Below are positions 29,961 through 39,285 of a DNA stretch of 46,194 bases, one piece after another (position 1 is the stretch's first letter; every line of letters begins with the position of its first letter). Origin of the DNA: Deltaproteobacteria bacterium (lineage in GTDB: Bacteria; Myxococcota_A; Polyangia; DRWM01; JAAZOP01). The notes under the pieces were generated by a model. That model was given only the letters and a program-made list of their open reading frames with translations. It was not told the DNA's origin and searched no databases. The stretch covers positions 1-46,194 of the forward strand of contig JAFGHH010000409.1 of the NCBI GenBank assembly GCA_016930215.1, read 5' to 3'. The position numbers and the translations under genes were made by a program.

Positions 29961-31248
29961 CGCGGGACTTGGGTGCGTCGGGGTCGTCCGCCGCCGGGGG
30001 CGGCCGGCGGATCTCGACGCGTCGGACGCGGCGTGCGTCGGCCTCGCGGACGGTGAAGCCGTATCCGCGCCATTCGAACTGGGCGCCGCGTTCGGGGAGC
30101 CGCCCGAGCTCATGGGTCACGAACCCGCCGAGGGTGCCGTAGTCGTTGTCTTCGGGGAACTCGGTGTGGAGGTGTTGGCCGAGGTCCCACAGGGGGACGC
30201 GGGCGTCGGCGAGCAGGTGGCCGTCGGCGTCCTCCTGGATCAGCGGCTCCTCGGCGTCGTACTCGTCCTGGATCTCCCCGACGATCTCCTCGAGCACGTC
30301 TTCCAGGGTGACCAGGCCGGCGGTGCCGCCGAACTCGTCGACCACGACGGCGAGGTGCAGGCGGCGGGTCTGCATCTCGCGGAGCAGGTCGGAGATCTTC
30401 TGGGTCTCGGGGACGAACAGCGGCTTGGGCCGTACGTGTTCCGTCCAGTCGAAGGTCTGGCAGGTCGTCACCTCGCCGACGTGCCGCAGCAGGTCCTTGA
30501 CGTGCAGCGTGCCGACCACGTTGTCGAGGCGGTCCCGGTAGACGGGGAAGCGGGAGTGCCGCGACTCGTTGACCATCCGCAGCACGTCGGCCAGCGGCGC
30601 CGCGATGCTGACCACGACCATCTCGGTCCGCGGCACCATGATCTCCTTGACCGTGGTGTCCTCGAATTCGAGCACCGAGCGGAGCATGTCGCCGTGCTGC
30701 TTCTCCAGCACCCCGTCGCGCTCGCCCAGATCGATCATGTGTTCGATCTCGGTCTCGGTGACCGTCGCGCCCTCGGTGCCAACGCCGGCCGCCTCGGCGC
30801 CGCGCACGGTGGCCCGGCCGAGGCCGGAGAACAGGAGCGACAGCGGGCGGAGCAGCCAGTCGAACAGGCAGACCCAGCGGATCACCTTCACGCCCCAGTA
30901 CGGCGCGGCCCGCTTGGCGAACACCTTCGGCGCCACCTCGCCGAAGCTCAGCAGCAGCAGCGTCATGATGCCGACGGCGGCGGCATCGGCCCACGAGCCG
31001 AGGTAGCGGTGGGCGATCCGGGCGCCGAACACCGAGGCGGCGACGTTGATGATGTTGTTGCCGACCAGCAGCGTGGCCATCATCCGGGCCGGGCGGTCGA
31101 GCCAGCGCTGGAAGTGCTTGCGGAGCGAGGGGTGCTCGTCCTGCAGTTGGCGGATGCGCGCCTCGGAGAGCGCCGTCAGGGCCGTCTCGGCGCTGGAGAA
31201 GAAAGCCGAGGCCAGCAGCAGCAGGAGGATGCCGACGAACTCGTACAT
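29950..31248 (-). CDS. CNNM/CBS-domain transporter-associated protein (hemolysin/CorC family)
   Basis: A 432-residue membrane protein. The N-terminal CNNM (DUF21) domain has three to four hydrophobic segments (FVGILLLLLASAFFSSAETA is its hallmark start). A linker carries HMIDLGERDGVLE. A tandem CBS pair follows (VKEIMVPRTEMV and LHLAVVVDEFGGTAGLVTLE), then the CorC/HlyC domain (VPLWDLGQHL, EDNDYGTLGGFV, WRGYGFTVREADARRVRRVE). Members are linked to Mg2+/Co2+ efflux; the older name hemolysin is historical. The start ATG precedes the first membrane segment directly. Divergent from the ferredoxin gene. Confidence 0.9.
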   Translation of the reverse strand: MYEFVGILLLLLASAFFSSAETALTALSEARIRQLQDEHPSLRKHFQRWLDRPARMMATLLVGNNIINVAASVFGARIAHRYLGSWADAAAVGIMTLLLLSFGEVAPKVFAKRAAPYWGVKVIRWVCLFDWLLRPLSLLFSGLGRATVRGAEAAGVGTEGATVTETEIEHMIDLGERDGVLEKQHGDMLRSVLEFEDTTVKEIMVPRTEMVVVSIAAPLADVLRMVNESRHSRFPVYRDRLDNVVGTLHVKDLLRHVGEVTTCQTFDWTEHVRPKPLFVPETQKISDLLREMQTRRLHLAVVVDEFGGTAGLVTLEDVLEEIVGEIQDEYDAEEPLIQEDADGHLLADARVPLWDLGQHLHTEFPEDNDYGTLGGFVTHELGRLPERGAQFEWRGYGFTVREADARRVRRVEIRRPPPAADDPDAPKSRDAR

Positions 31249-31335
31249 TGGCGCTTCGGGCAAGGCGGAACGTTCCTCCGATTCCTGGTTACCACGCGAT
31301 CCCCCGCAGGGGCAAGCGGGCGGCATCGCGGACCG

Positions 31336-31365
31336 TTGACACGACCCGGGCCCTCCGCCTATACG
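31336..31365 (+). promoter_or_regulatory. Sigma70-type promoter of the ferredoxin gene
   Basis: TTGACA at 31336-31341 and TATACG at 31360-31365 are separated by 18 bases. Transcription would begin near 31372, about 40 bases before the ferredoxin ATG, whose Shine-Dalgarno GAGGAGGAGG lies about 5 bases before it. It probably also drives the radical-SAM gene that follows without a gap. Confidence 0.75.
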
Positions 31366-31411
31366 GGCCTCGGTCGCGGCCCGGCCGGGCCGCGCCGAGG
31401 AGGAGGCCAGC

Positions 31412-31705
31412 ATGTCCACGAAGATCACCGAAGAGTGCGTCAACTGCGGTGCCTGCGCTCCCGAGTGCCCCAACGAGGCGATTACCGAGGACGAGTCGCT
31501 CGGGCGCCACGTCATCGACCCGGCGAAATGCACGGAGTGCGTCGGCTTCTTCGACCACGAGAAGTGCCAGGAGGTCTGCCCGTCCGAGTGTTGCGTGCCG
31601 GACCCGGACATCCAGGAGACCGAGGAGGTCCTGATCGCCCGGGCGAAGAAGCTCCACCCCAACAAGGACTTCGGCGCCGGCTTCCCGTCCCGCTTCCGCA
31701 AGTAG
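31412..31705 (+). CDS. 2[4Fe-4S] ferredoxin (Alvin/YfhL type)
   Basis: A 97-residue electron carrier. The first cluster site is CVNCGACAPECPN. The second is CTECVGFFDHEKCQEVCPSE, where eight residues separate the second and third Cys, an insertion typical of Alvin/YfhL-type ferredoxins, plus an additional Cys pair (ECC). A C-terminal extension of about 20 residues ends in basic residues. It is a likely donor to the radical-SAM enzyme immediately downstream, which is consistent with the zero-base spacing; that partnership is inference. Confidence 0.92.
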   Translation: MSTKITEECVNCGACAPECPNEAITEDESLGRHVIDPAKCTECVGFFDHEKCQEVCPSECCVPDPDIQETEEVLIARAKKLHPNKDFGAGFPSRFRK

Positions 31706-34360
31706 TTGCTGCGGACTCGCGACCGCGCCCCGTCGAGGTCGGCCTCGCATCCCGAGCTGCTGGCGCTGGTCGAGCGTCCCGCGCGCTACGCGGGGGGCGA
31801 GTACGGTGCGGTGCGGCGTCCCGACCCGGCGGCGCTCGCCGGGACCTGCTGCCTGGTCTTCCCCGACGTCTACGAGGTCGGGATGAGCCACTTCGGCCTG
31901 CGGATCCTGGCGGCCGAGGTGAACGCCGAGCCGGACCTGTGCGCCGAGCGGGCGTTCGCGCCGTGGCCCGACCTGGCGGCGGCGCTGCGCGCCTCGCGCA
32001 CCCCCCTGTGGGCGCTCGAGTCGGGCCGGCCCGTCCGCGACTTCGACGTCGTCGGCATCACGTTGCCGCACGAGCTGGCCGCGGCGACGGTGCTGGGGAC
32101 GCTGGAGCTGGCCGGCCTGCCGCTCCGCGCGGCCGATCGGGCCGACCGCGACCCGGTGGTCCTCGGCGGCGGCACCTGGGCCTCCCATCCCGCGGCGCTC
32201 GAGCCGTACTTCGACGCGCTGTTCGTCGGCGACGGCGAGGGGGCGTTGCCGGGGCTGGTCCGCGAGGTCGGCGAGGCGCGTCGGCGGGGCGTGCCGCGCC
32301 GGGCGCTGCTCGAGCGGCTCGGCGAGCGGCCCGAGATCCTGATTCCGGCGCTGCGCGGCACCGAGGCTCCCGGGGCCCGCGCCGTGCAGCGCCGCCTGCG
32401 CGAGCTGCCGGACTCGCAACCCTACGCCTCCGGGCCGATCCCCGGGCCGGCCGCCGTCTTCGACCGCGTGACGCTCGAGATCGCCCGCGGCTGCGGCGGC
32501 GGCTGCCGTTTCTGCCAGGCCGGCTACGTCTATCGTCCCGAGCGGACGCGCGGGGTGGACGCGGTGTTGGCCGAGGCGGCGGCCTCGTTGCGCCACACCG
32601 GCTACGACGAGCTGTCGCTGACCTCGCTCTCCACGGCCGATTACCCCCGGCTCGGCGAGCTGCTCGAGCGGCTGGCGCCGTCGTGCGCGGGCCGCACCGT
32701 GGCGCTCGGCGTCTCCTCGCTGCGTGCCTACGGCCTGCCCGAGTCGGCGCTGCGCGTGCTGGCCCACACCCGCCGCACCGGCCTCACGCTCGCCCCGGAG
32801 GCCGGGACCCAGCGGCTGCGCGACGTGATCTCCAAGTCCGTCGGCGAGGTCGACCTGCTCGAGGGGGTGCGGCGCATCGCCGCCGCCGGCTGGCGCCGCG
32901 TCAAGCTGTACTTCATGCTCGGGCTGCCCACCGAGACCGACCAGGACCTGCACGGGCTGATCGACCTCGTGCAGCGCGTCGTCTCCGCCGGCCGGTCCGC
33001 GGGGCGGGGCGTGTTCCAGGCGAACGTCTCGCTCTCGACCTTCGTGCCCAAGCCGCACACGCCGTTCCAGTGGGAGGCGATGCCGCCGCTCGAGGAGCTC
33101 CGCCGCCGCCAGGAGCTGCTGCGCCGGCGGCTCCGTTCGCGCACCGTCGAGGTGGCGGTGCACGACGCCCGGGGCAGCACGCTCGAGGCGCTGCTCGGCC
33201 GCGGCGACGCCCGCGCCGCCGACGCGGTGCTCGCCGCCCATCGCGCCGGCGCCTATCTCGACGCCTGGACCGAGCACTTCTCCTGGGACCGCTGGCAGGC
33301 GGCGCTCGCGGAGGCGGGTATCGACCTCGGGGAGGCGGCACGGCCGTCCGACCCCGCCGCGCCCACGCCCTGGGACCACGTCCGGACCGGGATCGCCCCG
33401 GCCTTCCTGCTCCGCGAGCGCGAGCGGGCGTACGCGGCACGGCCCACGCCGCGCTGCGACCCTTCGCCGGAGCGGTACCTCTGTGTCGCCTGCGGGCTCG
33501 ACTGCCCGCCGCCGCCGACGCCCGCGCCGGTCGCGGCGCAGGAGCCGTCGTCCGCGGTGCTGCCGGCCGCGCCGGTCGCGGGGGACGTGTCCGTGCCGGA
33601 CGCGGCGGAGCAGGGGCCGCCCGCGGCGCCGTCGCTGCTCTCCGGGACTGCGGCCGCGGTGGCCGCCCCGGCGCCGCTCACCTGGTGGCGCCTCGTGCTG
33701 CGCAAGTCCGGCCCGGCCGTCTGGCTCGGGCACCTCGACTTCGTCCGCGCGGTGGTCCGTGCGATGCGGCGCGCCGGCCTGCCGCCGGCCTACTCGCGCG
33801 GCTTTCATCCGCAGCCGCGGCTGGTCGTCGGCGCACCGCTGCCGCTGGGCCTGCTCGGGCTGGCCGAGCCGGCCGACGTGCAGTTCGAGGCGCCTCCCGA
33901 CGACCCTGCCGCCTGGCCCGCGCGCCTGACGGCGCGGGCGCACGAAGGCGTCGAGTTCCTCGAGCTGCGGGCGATGGGCGAGGCGAATCCCCGCCTCGGC
34001 CGGGCGCTCGACGCCGCCGAGTACCTCGTGGCGGCTCCGGGACGGTCCGAGGCGGACGCGCGGCAACGGGCCGCCGCGGCGTCGGCGGCGGAGCGCTTGG
34101 TCGTGCGCGACCCGCGTCGCGAGGCGTGGAGCGAACGGGACGCCCGCCCGGCGCTGCTCGCCGTCGAGCCCGTCGACGTCGCCGAACGGCTCGGAACGCT
34201 GGCTCCGCCCGACGTGTGCTGGGGCCTGCGGCTCGTTCTGCCCGTGCAGGGGTGCCCGCCCCTCGCGGCGTTCGGCGCCCTGCTCCTCGAGGCCGTGCCC
34301 GGGTCGGTCACGGCCGGCCGCGTCGCGCTCCTGGACGCGAATCGGGTTCCGCTGCGCTGA
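31706..34360 (+). CDS. B12-binding-like radical SAM protein fused to DUF2344
   Basis: An 884-residue protein. The N-terminal 225 residues have a B12-binding-like fold (LVFPDVYEVGMSHFGLRIL, then VVLGGGTWASHPAALEPYFD). The radical SAM core has C263-x3-C267-x2-C270 (ARGCGGGCRFCQAGY), with GVSSLRAYGLP and LAPEAGTQRLRDVI after it. A Cys pair, CVACGLDC, lies near 595, then an Ala/Pro linker to about 650. The C-terminal DUF2344 domain reads WWRLVLRKSGPAVWLGHLDF and AYSRGFHPQPRL. The order matches the TIGR03960-TIGR03936 fusion common in deltaproteobacteria; the substrate is unknown and RNA or tRNA modification has been proposed by context. The start is an inferred TTG directly after the ferredoxin stop, so coupling is likely. 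Confidence 0.85.
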   Translation: MLRTRDRAPSRSASHPELLALVERPARYAGGEYGAVRRPDPAALAGTCCLVFPDVYEVGMSHFGLRILAAEVNAEPDLCAERAFAPWPDLAAALRASRTPLWALESGRPVRDFDVVGITLPHELAAATVLGTLELAGLPLRAADRADRDPVVLGGGTWASHPAALEPYFDALFVGDGEGALPGLVREVGEARRRGVPRRALLERLGERPEILIPALRGTEAPGARAVQRRLRELPDSQPYASGPIPGPAAVFDRVTLEIARGCGGGCRFCQAGYVYRPERTRGVDAVLAEAAASLRHTGYDELSLTSLSTADYPRLGELLERLAPSCAGRTVALGVSSLRAYGLPESALRVLAHTRRTGLTLAPEAGTQRLRDVISKSVGEVDLLEGVRRIAAAGWRRVKLYFMLGLPTETDQDLHGLIDLVQRVVSAGRSAGRGVFQANVSLSTFVPKPHTPFQWEAMPPLEELRRRQELLRRRLRSRTVEVAVHDARGSTLEALLGRGDARAADAVLAAHRAGAYLDAWTEHFSWDRWQAALAEAGIDLGEAARPSDPAAPTPWDHVRTGIAPAFLLRERERAYAARPTPRCDPSPERYLCVACGLDCPPPPTPAPVAAQEPSSAVLPAAPVAGDVSVPDAAEQGPPAAPSLLSGTAAAVAAPAPLTWWRLVLRKSGPAVWLGHLDFVRAVVRAMRRAGLPPAYSRGFHPQPRLVVGAPLPLGLLGLAEPADVQFEAPPDDPAAWPARLTARAHEGVEFLELRAMGEANPRLGRALDAAEYLVAAPGRSEADARQRAAAASAAERLVVRDPRREAWSERDARPALLAVEPVDVAERLGTLAPPDVCWGLRLVLPVQGCPPLAAFGALLLEAVPGSVTAGRVALLDANRVPLR

Positions 34361-34418
34361 GTGTGGTAAAATCCGCAGGTCGCGGGGCGACCTGCGCCGC
34401 CGCGGGCACGGGTGCAAG

Positions 34419-37400
34419 ATGAAGGACGGGAGCGGTCGAGCCGACAACGGTGGGGAACTCGATCTGGTGCTCGTCGAACGGCGGGCGGCGGCCTCGTGGG
34501 CGAGGGGGCGGACCCGCCGCGTCCGCGTCACCTACGGCTGCCACTGCGGCACGCTGGCCGGCACCGAGGCGGTCGCGGTGCTCAACGTCCAGGAGCATCC
34601 GGACCAGGCCGAGGAGCTCCTGTCGGGCGCGCTGAACCGCTGCGCCTGCCCGGCCTGCGGGGCGGACCATCTGCTCCGCGTGCCGGTCATCGTGCACGAC
34701 CCGGCCGGCCGCCGGGTCGTGCTGTGCGCCGGCGAGGGCGACCGCCATCGCGCGCTCGACCTCCTGATCCACTACCTCGAGGGGTTGCGCGACCAGCCCG
34801 GCGATTCGGTCCCCGCCTACGCGCTCCAGCCGGAGATCGCCTTCGGGCGCGCCGCCTGGCGCGAGCACCTCGGCGCCCCCGCCCGGTCGGCCGTGCATGC
34901 CGAGCAGGCGGCGCTGCAGACGAAGACCCGCGAGCTCGAGGACCGCGGCCGGGCGCTCGAGCAGCGCCAGGCCACGCTCGCCGCGAACCAGCGGGACATC
35001 GAGACGGCGCGCGCGGCGATCGAGAGCCAGCTCCGCATCGTCGGCGACCGCACCGCCGGGCTCGAGGCCCGCGAGGCCGAACTGGCGCGCCGCGAGGTCA
35101 TCCTGGCCGAACAGCGACACCACCTGGACGAGGCCGACCGGCGGCTGCACCAGGAACAGCACAAGCTCCAGCTCGCCCGCGAGGAGGTCGAGATCCTCCG
35201 GTCGGCGATCGAGGACCGCGAGGCGGTCCTCCGGCGGCGCGAGGAGGACCTGACGCAGGCGGAGGAGCAGCTCGACCGGCGGGAGACGTCGGTTCCGGCG
35301 GCTCCGCTGCGGACGGCGCCTCCCGCGTCGTCGAAGGCTCCGGCCCCGGCGACTCCGGTGGCACCGGCCCCCGCGACGCAGCCCGCCCCGGCGGCCCCGG
35401 CGCCGGCCCGGCCGATGCGGGTGGCCTCCTCGCTGGAGGACCTGCTGCCCGCGCTGCTGGCGACCCAGGACGATGCGCCGATGGAGGTCGGCGAGGCGGA
35501 TGTCGTCGCCGAGCGGATGCTCGAGCCGGACACGGAGGTCTCGCGCCGGTCGGCGCGCCAGGTGGCGGAAGCCCGCGCGGCGGCGGTCCCGGCTCCGGCG
35601 GCCCCGGCTCCGGCGGCCCCGGCTCCGGCGGCCCCGGCTCCGGCGGCCCCGGCTCCGGCGGCCCCGGCCCAGCCCGCGGCGGAGGAGGCGGTGGTCGAGG
35701 TGCGCGACTCGGACCTGCTTCCGGATGCCGGGGTGGTGGAGGTCGACCCGAGCGACCTGGGGGAGGTCGAGGAGGAGAGCGAGCCCGGGGTGGGCTACGA
35801 TACCTCGCCCCGCATCCCCAAGACGCCCCGGATCCAGGTGCCGGACCACCTGCGCGACTGGCTGGCCGGGGAGCTGACGACCTGCGCGCTGCGGATGGAC
35901 GACGGCGTGCGGCTGTACCGTCGCAGAGGAGCCGGCCGGCCGCTGGCGGGCCGCGCGGGGCTCGAGCTGGCCTGCCGGCTGTTCGTCCACGACGAGGTTC
36001 CGTGGTTCGAGGTGTCCGCGGTGGCGGGGGCCGAGGCGGCCGTGGAGTGGGTCGAGTCGTGGCTCGTGCACTTCGAGCTGGTCGATGACGCGGCGGTGGT
36101 CCGGGCCCTGGGGGAGCGGTTCGAGGCGCGGCTGATCGAGGTCGACGAGCAGGGTCGCGTGGTGTGGGACCAGTTGCTCCAGGCGCCGCTGGCGCGCAAC
36201 GCGGTCCGCATCCGCCAGGCGGCCGGTCGGCGGGACGCGCGGCGCAAGGGGGACCGCGGGGCGGCCCTGGCGGCGGCGCGGGCCGAGGCCGGGGCGTGGC
36301 TGGAGCGGGAGGCGATGCCGGCGTTCGACGCGCCGGAGCCGACGACGCCGGGGGAGACCCAGCAGGCGCTGGTCCAGCTGACGCCGTGGATGACGGAGGA
36401 GGCCGAGGAACGGCTGCTCGTGGAACGCTCGGTCCCGGCGGACGAGGTCGACGGCTACCGGCGGCGGACGCTGGCGGCGGCCGTCAAGGCCGGGTTGTGG
36501 CTGCCGCCGGACCTCGCGCAGCGGGCGGTCCAGGACGGGCTGGCGCCGACCCCCGCGCGGCTGACGGCGCAGCTGGTCGAGGGGTTCTACCGGCTGTGCG
36601 GGCGACGTCACGACCTGGGCCGCGACGCGGTGGCGCGGAACTGGTTGTACCTGTCGCGGGACGCCGAGCAGCTCGGGCTGCTGCTGGAGCCCCCGCGGCT
36701 GGCCTGGGTCCACGCCCTGCTGCGCGCCGCCGGCCTCGGCGAGGGCCCGGCGCCGGCCGCCGCCGGGCCGGAGAGCGCCCAGGGGGAGATGGAGCTGCTG
36801 TTGCGCTGGCTGGCGGTGCCGGACGGCCGGACGGCGGCCTTGCGCGAGCTGCAGCGCGGGCGCCTGGCCGACTACGCGCCCGACCTGGCCGTCGCCCTCG
36901 ACACCCTCGACCCGCTCGACCTGCTCGATGCCCTGCTCGAGCTGCGCTCCAACGAGGATCTGGTGGCGGACCTGCTGATGGCCGGGCTGGACGCCCACGG
37001 GCGGCCGTTGCGGCTGGCGTCGGCGGTGGGGCTGGGTGGGCTGGGGTTGCGCCGGGCGATCGTGCCGTTGGTGCACCTGCTGCTGCGCGCCGACTCGGCC
37101 GACTGGCGCTTCGTCGGCTCGGCGATCGCCTCCTACGGCGCCACCGGCGTCAAGGCGCTCGAGCCGATGCTGTCCGACCCGCGGGGCAAGGAGGACCGGC
37201 TGGCCTGGACGCTGGCCGGGTTCCAGGGCGCTGCGGCCAAGCGCCACGTGCACGCGCTCACCGAGAGCGGCGAGATCCTCACCGCCGCCATCGCGCGCCG
37301 TGCGGCCGAGCTCCGTGCGGACGTCGAGGCCTTCCGCGCCAGCCTCCAGACCGACGACGGCGTCCGGGACGCCCGTGCGCTCGTCCGGCTGGTGCCCCGC

Positions 37401-37478
37401 GTGCTGGGCGAGGAGGAACCCGCAGCGGTGCGCGAGGCGCTGGCCGGGATGCGGTCGCAGGGCGGGATGGACATCTAG
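34419..37478 (+). CDS. CpXC domain, coiled coil and repeat-domain protein
   Basis: A 1019-residue protein. Residues 35-150 contain a CpXC-type zinc domain (GCHCG at 40-44 and CACPACG at 75-81). Residues of about 165-290 form a long Glu/Arg coiled coil. An Ala/Pro linker near 390-415 is built from tandem repeats. The C-terminal 500 residues are helical, ending in HEAT-like repeats (GLRRAIVPLVHLLLRADSAD and PMLSDPRGKEDRLAWTLAGF). It appears to be a scaffold without a visible active site. No membrane segment is seen. A weak -10 (TAAAAT at 34367) precedes it. No specific function can be assigned. Confidence 0.8.
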   Translation: MKDGSGRADNGGELDLVLVERRAAASWARGRTRRVRVTYGCHCGTLAGTEAVAVLNVQEHPDQAEELLSGALNRCACPACGADHLLRVPVIVHDPAGRRVVLCAGEGDRHRALDLLIHYLEGLRDQPGDSVPAYALQPEIAFGRAAWREHLGAPARSAVHAEQAALQTKTRELEDRGRALEQRQATLAANQRDIETARAAIESQLRIVGDRTAGLEAREAELARREVILAEQRHHLDEADRRLHQEQHKLQLAREEVEILRSAIEDREAVLRRREEDLTQAEEQLDRRETSVPAAPLRTAPPASSKAPAPATPVAPAPATQPAPAAPAPARPMRVASSLEDLLPALLATQDDAPMEVGEADVVAERMLEPDTEVSRRSARQVAEARAAAVPAPAAPAPAAPAPAAPAPAAPAPAAPAQPAAEEAVVEVRDSDLLPDAGVVEVDPSDLGEVEEESEPGVGYDTSPRIPKTPRIQVPDHLRDWLAGELTTCALRMDDGVRLYRRRGAGRPLAGRAGLELACRLFVHDEVPWFEVSAVAGAEAAVEWVESWLVHFELVDDAAVVRALGERFEARLIEVDEQGRVVWDQLLQAPLARNAVRIRQAAGRRDARRKGDRGAALAAARAEAGAWLEREAMPAFDAPEPTTPGETQQALVQLTPWMTEEAEERLLVERSVPADEVDGYRRRTLAAAVKAGLWLPPDLAQRAVQDGLAPTPARLTAQLVEGFYRLCGRRHDLGRDAVARNWLYLSRDAEQLGLLLEPPRLAWVHALLRAAGLGEGPAPAAAGPESAQGEMELLLRWLAVPDGRTAALRELQRGRLADYAPDLAVALDTLDPLDLLDALLELRSNEDLVADLLMAGLDAHGRPLRLASAVGLGGLGLRRAIVPLVHLLLRADSADWRFVGSAIASYGATGVKALEPMLSDPRGKEDRLAWTLAGFQGAAAKRHVHALTESGEILTAAIARRAAELRADVEAFRASLQTDDGVRDARALVRLVPRVLGEEEPAAVREALAGMRSQGGMDI
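35588..35662 (+). repeat. Five tandem 15-bp coding repeats
   Basis: The unit CCCGGCTCCGGCGGC repeats five times without change and encodes the APAAP-type linker of the CpXC protein. Identical 15-base units allow slippage, so linker length may vary between strains in steps of five residues. Confidence 0.9.
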
Positions 37479-37506
37479 GGCGGACCCCTCCATAATCCCC
37501 TCCGGC

Positions 37507-38244
37507 ATGCGCCTGGGCATCTTCTCCGACGTCCATGCGAACCTCGAGGCCCTGGTGGCGGTGGTCAACGCCTACCGCGACGAGGCCATCGACGAGTACT
37601 ACTCGCTGGGCGACACGGTGGGGTACGGGGCATCGCCGAACGAGTGCTGCGACATCGTGCGCAAGCTGGTCAAGGCCACGGTGCTGGGCAACCACGACGC
37701 CGCGGTGGCCAGCCGCATGGACTACTCCTACTACTACGACGCCGCCCGCGCCGCGCTCGACTACCACGCCCGCCTGCTCGACCCCGACCACATGGCCTGG
37801 TTGCGCGAGCTGCCCTACACGCATCCGCTGCCGGACCACGAGGTGCTGTTGAGCCACGGCTCGCCGCTGCAGGCCGACGACTTCGACTACGTGTTCACCG
37901 AGGACCAGGCGCGGACGCTGCTGGGGATGTTCGACCGCCTGCCGCGCGTGACGTTCATCGGCCACTCGCACCTGTGCCGCGTGTTCGCGCTGTCCCGCGA
38001 CCGCGCCTACGAGATTCCCGTCGGCCGCCACATCCTCGACCCGGGCCGCAAGTACGTGATCAGCGTCGGCTCGGTGGGCCAGCCGCGCGATTTCGACAAC
38101 CGCGCCTCGTACACGATCTACGACACGAACAGCTCGGTGATCGAGTTCCGCCGCGTGCCGTACGACATCGAGCGCTGCGCGGCGAAGATCTTCCGTTCGC
38201 CGCTGGCGCCCAATTTCGGCAACCGGTTGTTCCTCGGCTTGTGA
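37507..38244 (+). CDS. Calcineurin-like metallophosphoesterase
   Basis: A 245-residue protein with all metal-binding landmarks in order: FSDVHANLEAL (D8, H10), SLGDTVGYGASP, LGNHD, LLSHGSP and FIGHSHLCRV. This is the YfcE/serine-threonine phosphatase-like branch; the GYG after GD is typical of small bacterial PP2A-like or diadenosine-tetraphosphatase-like enzymes. The substrate is unknown. The ATG follows the CpXC gene stop by 28 bases; a poor Shine-Dalgarno and a CATAAT box just upstream leave its transcription start open. Confidence 0.88.
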   Translation: MRLGIFSDVHANLEALVAVVNAYRDEAIDEYYSLGDTVGYGASPNECCDIVRKLVKATVLGNHDAAVASRMDYSYYYDAARAALDYHARLLDPDHMAWLRELPYTHPLPDHEVLLSHGSPLQADDFDYVFTEDQARTLLGMFDRLPRVTFIGHSHLCRVFALSRDRAYEIPVGRHILDPGRKYVISVGSVGQPRDFDNRASYTIYDTNSSVIEFRRVPYDIERCAAKIFRSPLAPNFGNRLFLGL

Positions 38245-38256
38245 GGGGGGGCGGGG

Positions 38257-39285
38257 GTGCCGCGGAGCGTTCGTCGTTCGCCTTCCGGTCGCGTCGTCGC
38301 GGTGACCGGCACGCGCCTGTTCCTGGGACAGGAGCTGGTCGCCCGCTTCGAGAGCGACCCGTCCTGCGCCGCCGTCCTGGCGCTCGATGCGCCCCTCGGC
38401 TCGACCGTCTCCCCGCGCGTCACGGCCCACGAACTCGAGCTGGCCCGCCCCGGGGCCGACCAGCGGCTCGCCGCGGTGCTCCGCAACGCCGGGGTGGACA
38501 CCCTGGTGCACGCCGCGTTCGTCCCGGCGCCGACGCACGAGATCGAGCTGTCGCACGAGCTCGAGTCGATCGGCACGCTCAACGTGCTGGCGGCCTGCGA
38601 GGCCTCCGGCGTCCGGCGGCTCGTCGTCTGGAGCCAGACCGTGCTCTACGGCGCCCATCCGGACAACCCCGCCCTGCTGCCCGAGAGCTGGCGGCTGCGC
38701 GGGGCCGCCGACAGCCCGTTCCTGCGCGACAAGCTGGAGGCCGAGCGGCTGGTGCGGGAGTTCGCCGGCCGCGTCCCGCGCGTGCGCACCGCCGTGCTGC
38801 GCACCGCGCCGATCGTCGGGCCTCATGCCGTCGGCCTGATCCCCGCGCTCCTCGAGCGGCGGTTCGTGCCGGTGGCGGCGGGCTACGACCCGCTGATGCA
38901 GGTCGTCCACGAGTACGACGCGCTCGACGCCTTCAAGTGCGCCGTCGACCGCGAGGGCGACGGACCGTTCAACATCGTGGCCGAGGGGGTGCTGCCGATC
39001 CGCACCGCGCTGCTCGTTGCGGGCCGTGTGCCGGTGCCGGTGCCGCCGAACACCCTGCGCCGGCTGCTGGCGATGCTCTGGGCCGTCCGGGCCAGCGAAG
39101 CCTCGGCGCCGTTCGTCGACTACCTGATGTATCCGTGCGTCGCCGACGGCGGACGCGCGGCCCGGGAGCTCGGGTTCCGGCCGACCTACTCGACGCAGGA
39201 ATCGATCGGCGACCACCTGGCGCGGTGCAGCGCGGGGCGCGCCCGGCCCGCCGGCGCCGCCGCGGGTTCCTGCGGGGGAGAGTGA
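38257..39285 (+). CDS. NAD-dependent epimerase/dehydratase-like SDR protein
   Basis: A 342-residue extended short-chain dehydrogenase. The nucleotide site is VTGTRLFLGQELV. DTLVHAAFVPAP, VVWSQTVLYGAHP and the YxxxK position follow. At that position the sequence is SPFLRDKLEAE, so the catalytic Tyr is Phe155 with Lys159 retained. This suggests weak or altered chemistry, or an NAD(P)-binding structural role. Similar proteins are annotated as nucleoside-diphosphate-sugar epimerases. GTG start 12 bases after the phosphoesterase stop. Its stop overlaps the acyltransferase start (GTGA), so the two are coupled. Confidence 0.82.
   Translation: MPRSVRRSPSGRVVAVTGTRLFLGQELVARFESDPSCAAVLALDAPLGSTVSPRVTAHELELARPGADQRLAAVLRNAGVDTLVHAAFVPAPTHEIELSHELESIGTLNVLAACEASGVRRLVVWSQTVLYGAHPDNPALLPESWRLRGAADSPFLRDKLEAERLVREFAGRVPRVRTAVLRTAPIVGPHAVGLIPALLERRFVPVAAGYDPLMQVVHEYDALDAFKCAVDREGDGPFNIVAEGVLPIRTALLVAGRVPVPVPPNTLRRLLAMLWAVRASEASAPFVDYLMYPCVADGGRAARELGFRPTYSTQESIGDHLARCSAGRARPAGAAAGSCGGE

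Noticed and set aside
31289-37568. Two minus-strand frames over 1000 codons antisense to the radical SAM and CpXC genes
   Set aside because: They mirror well-supported plus-strand genes, carry no motifs and have the same shadow composition as the other antisense frames.
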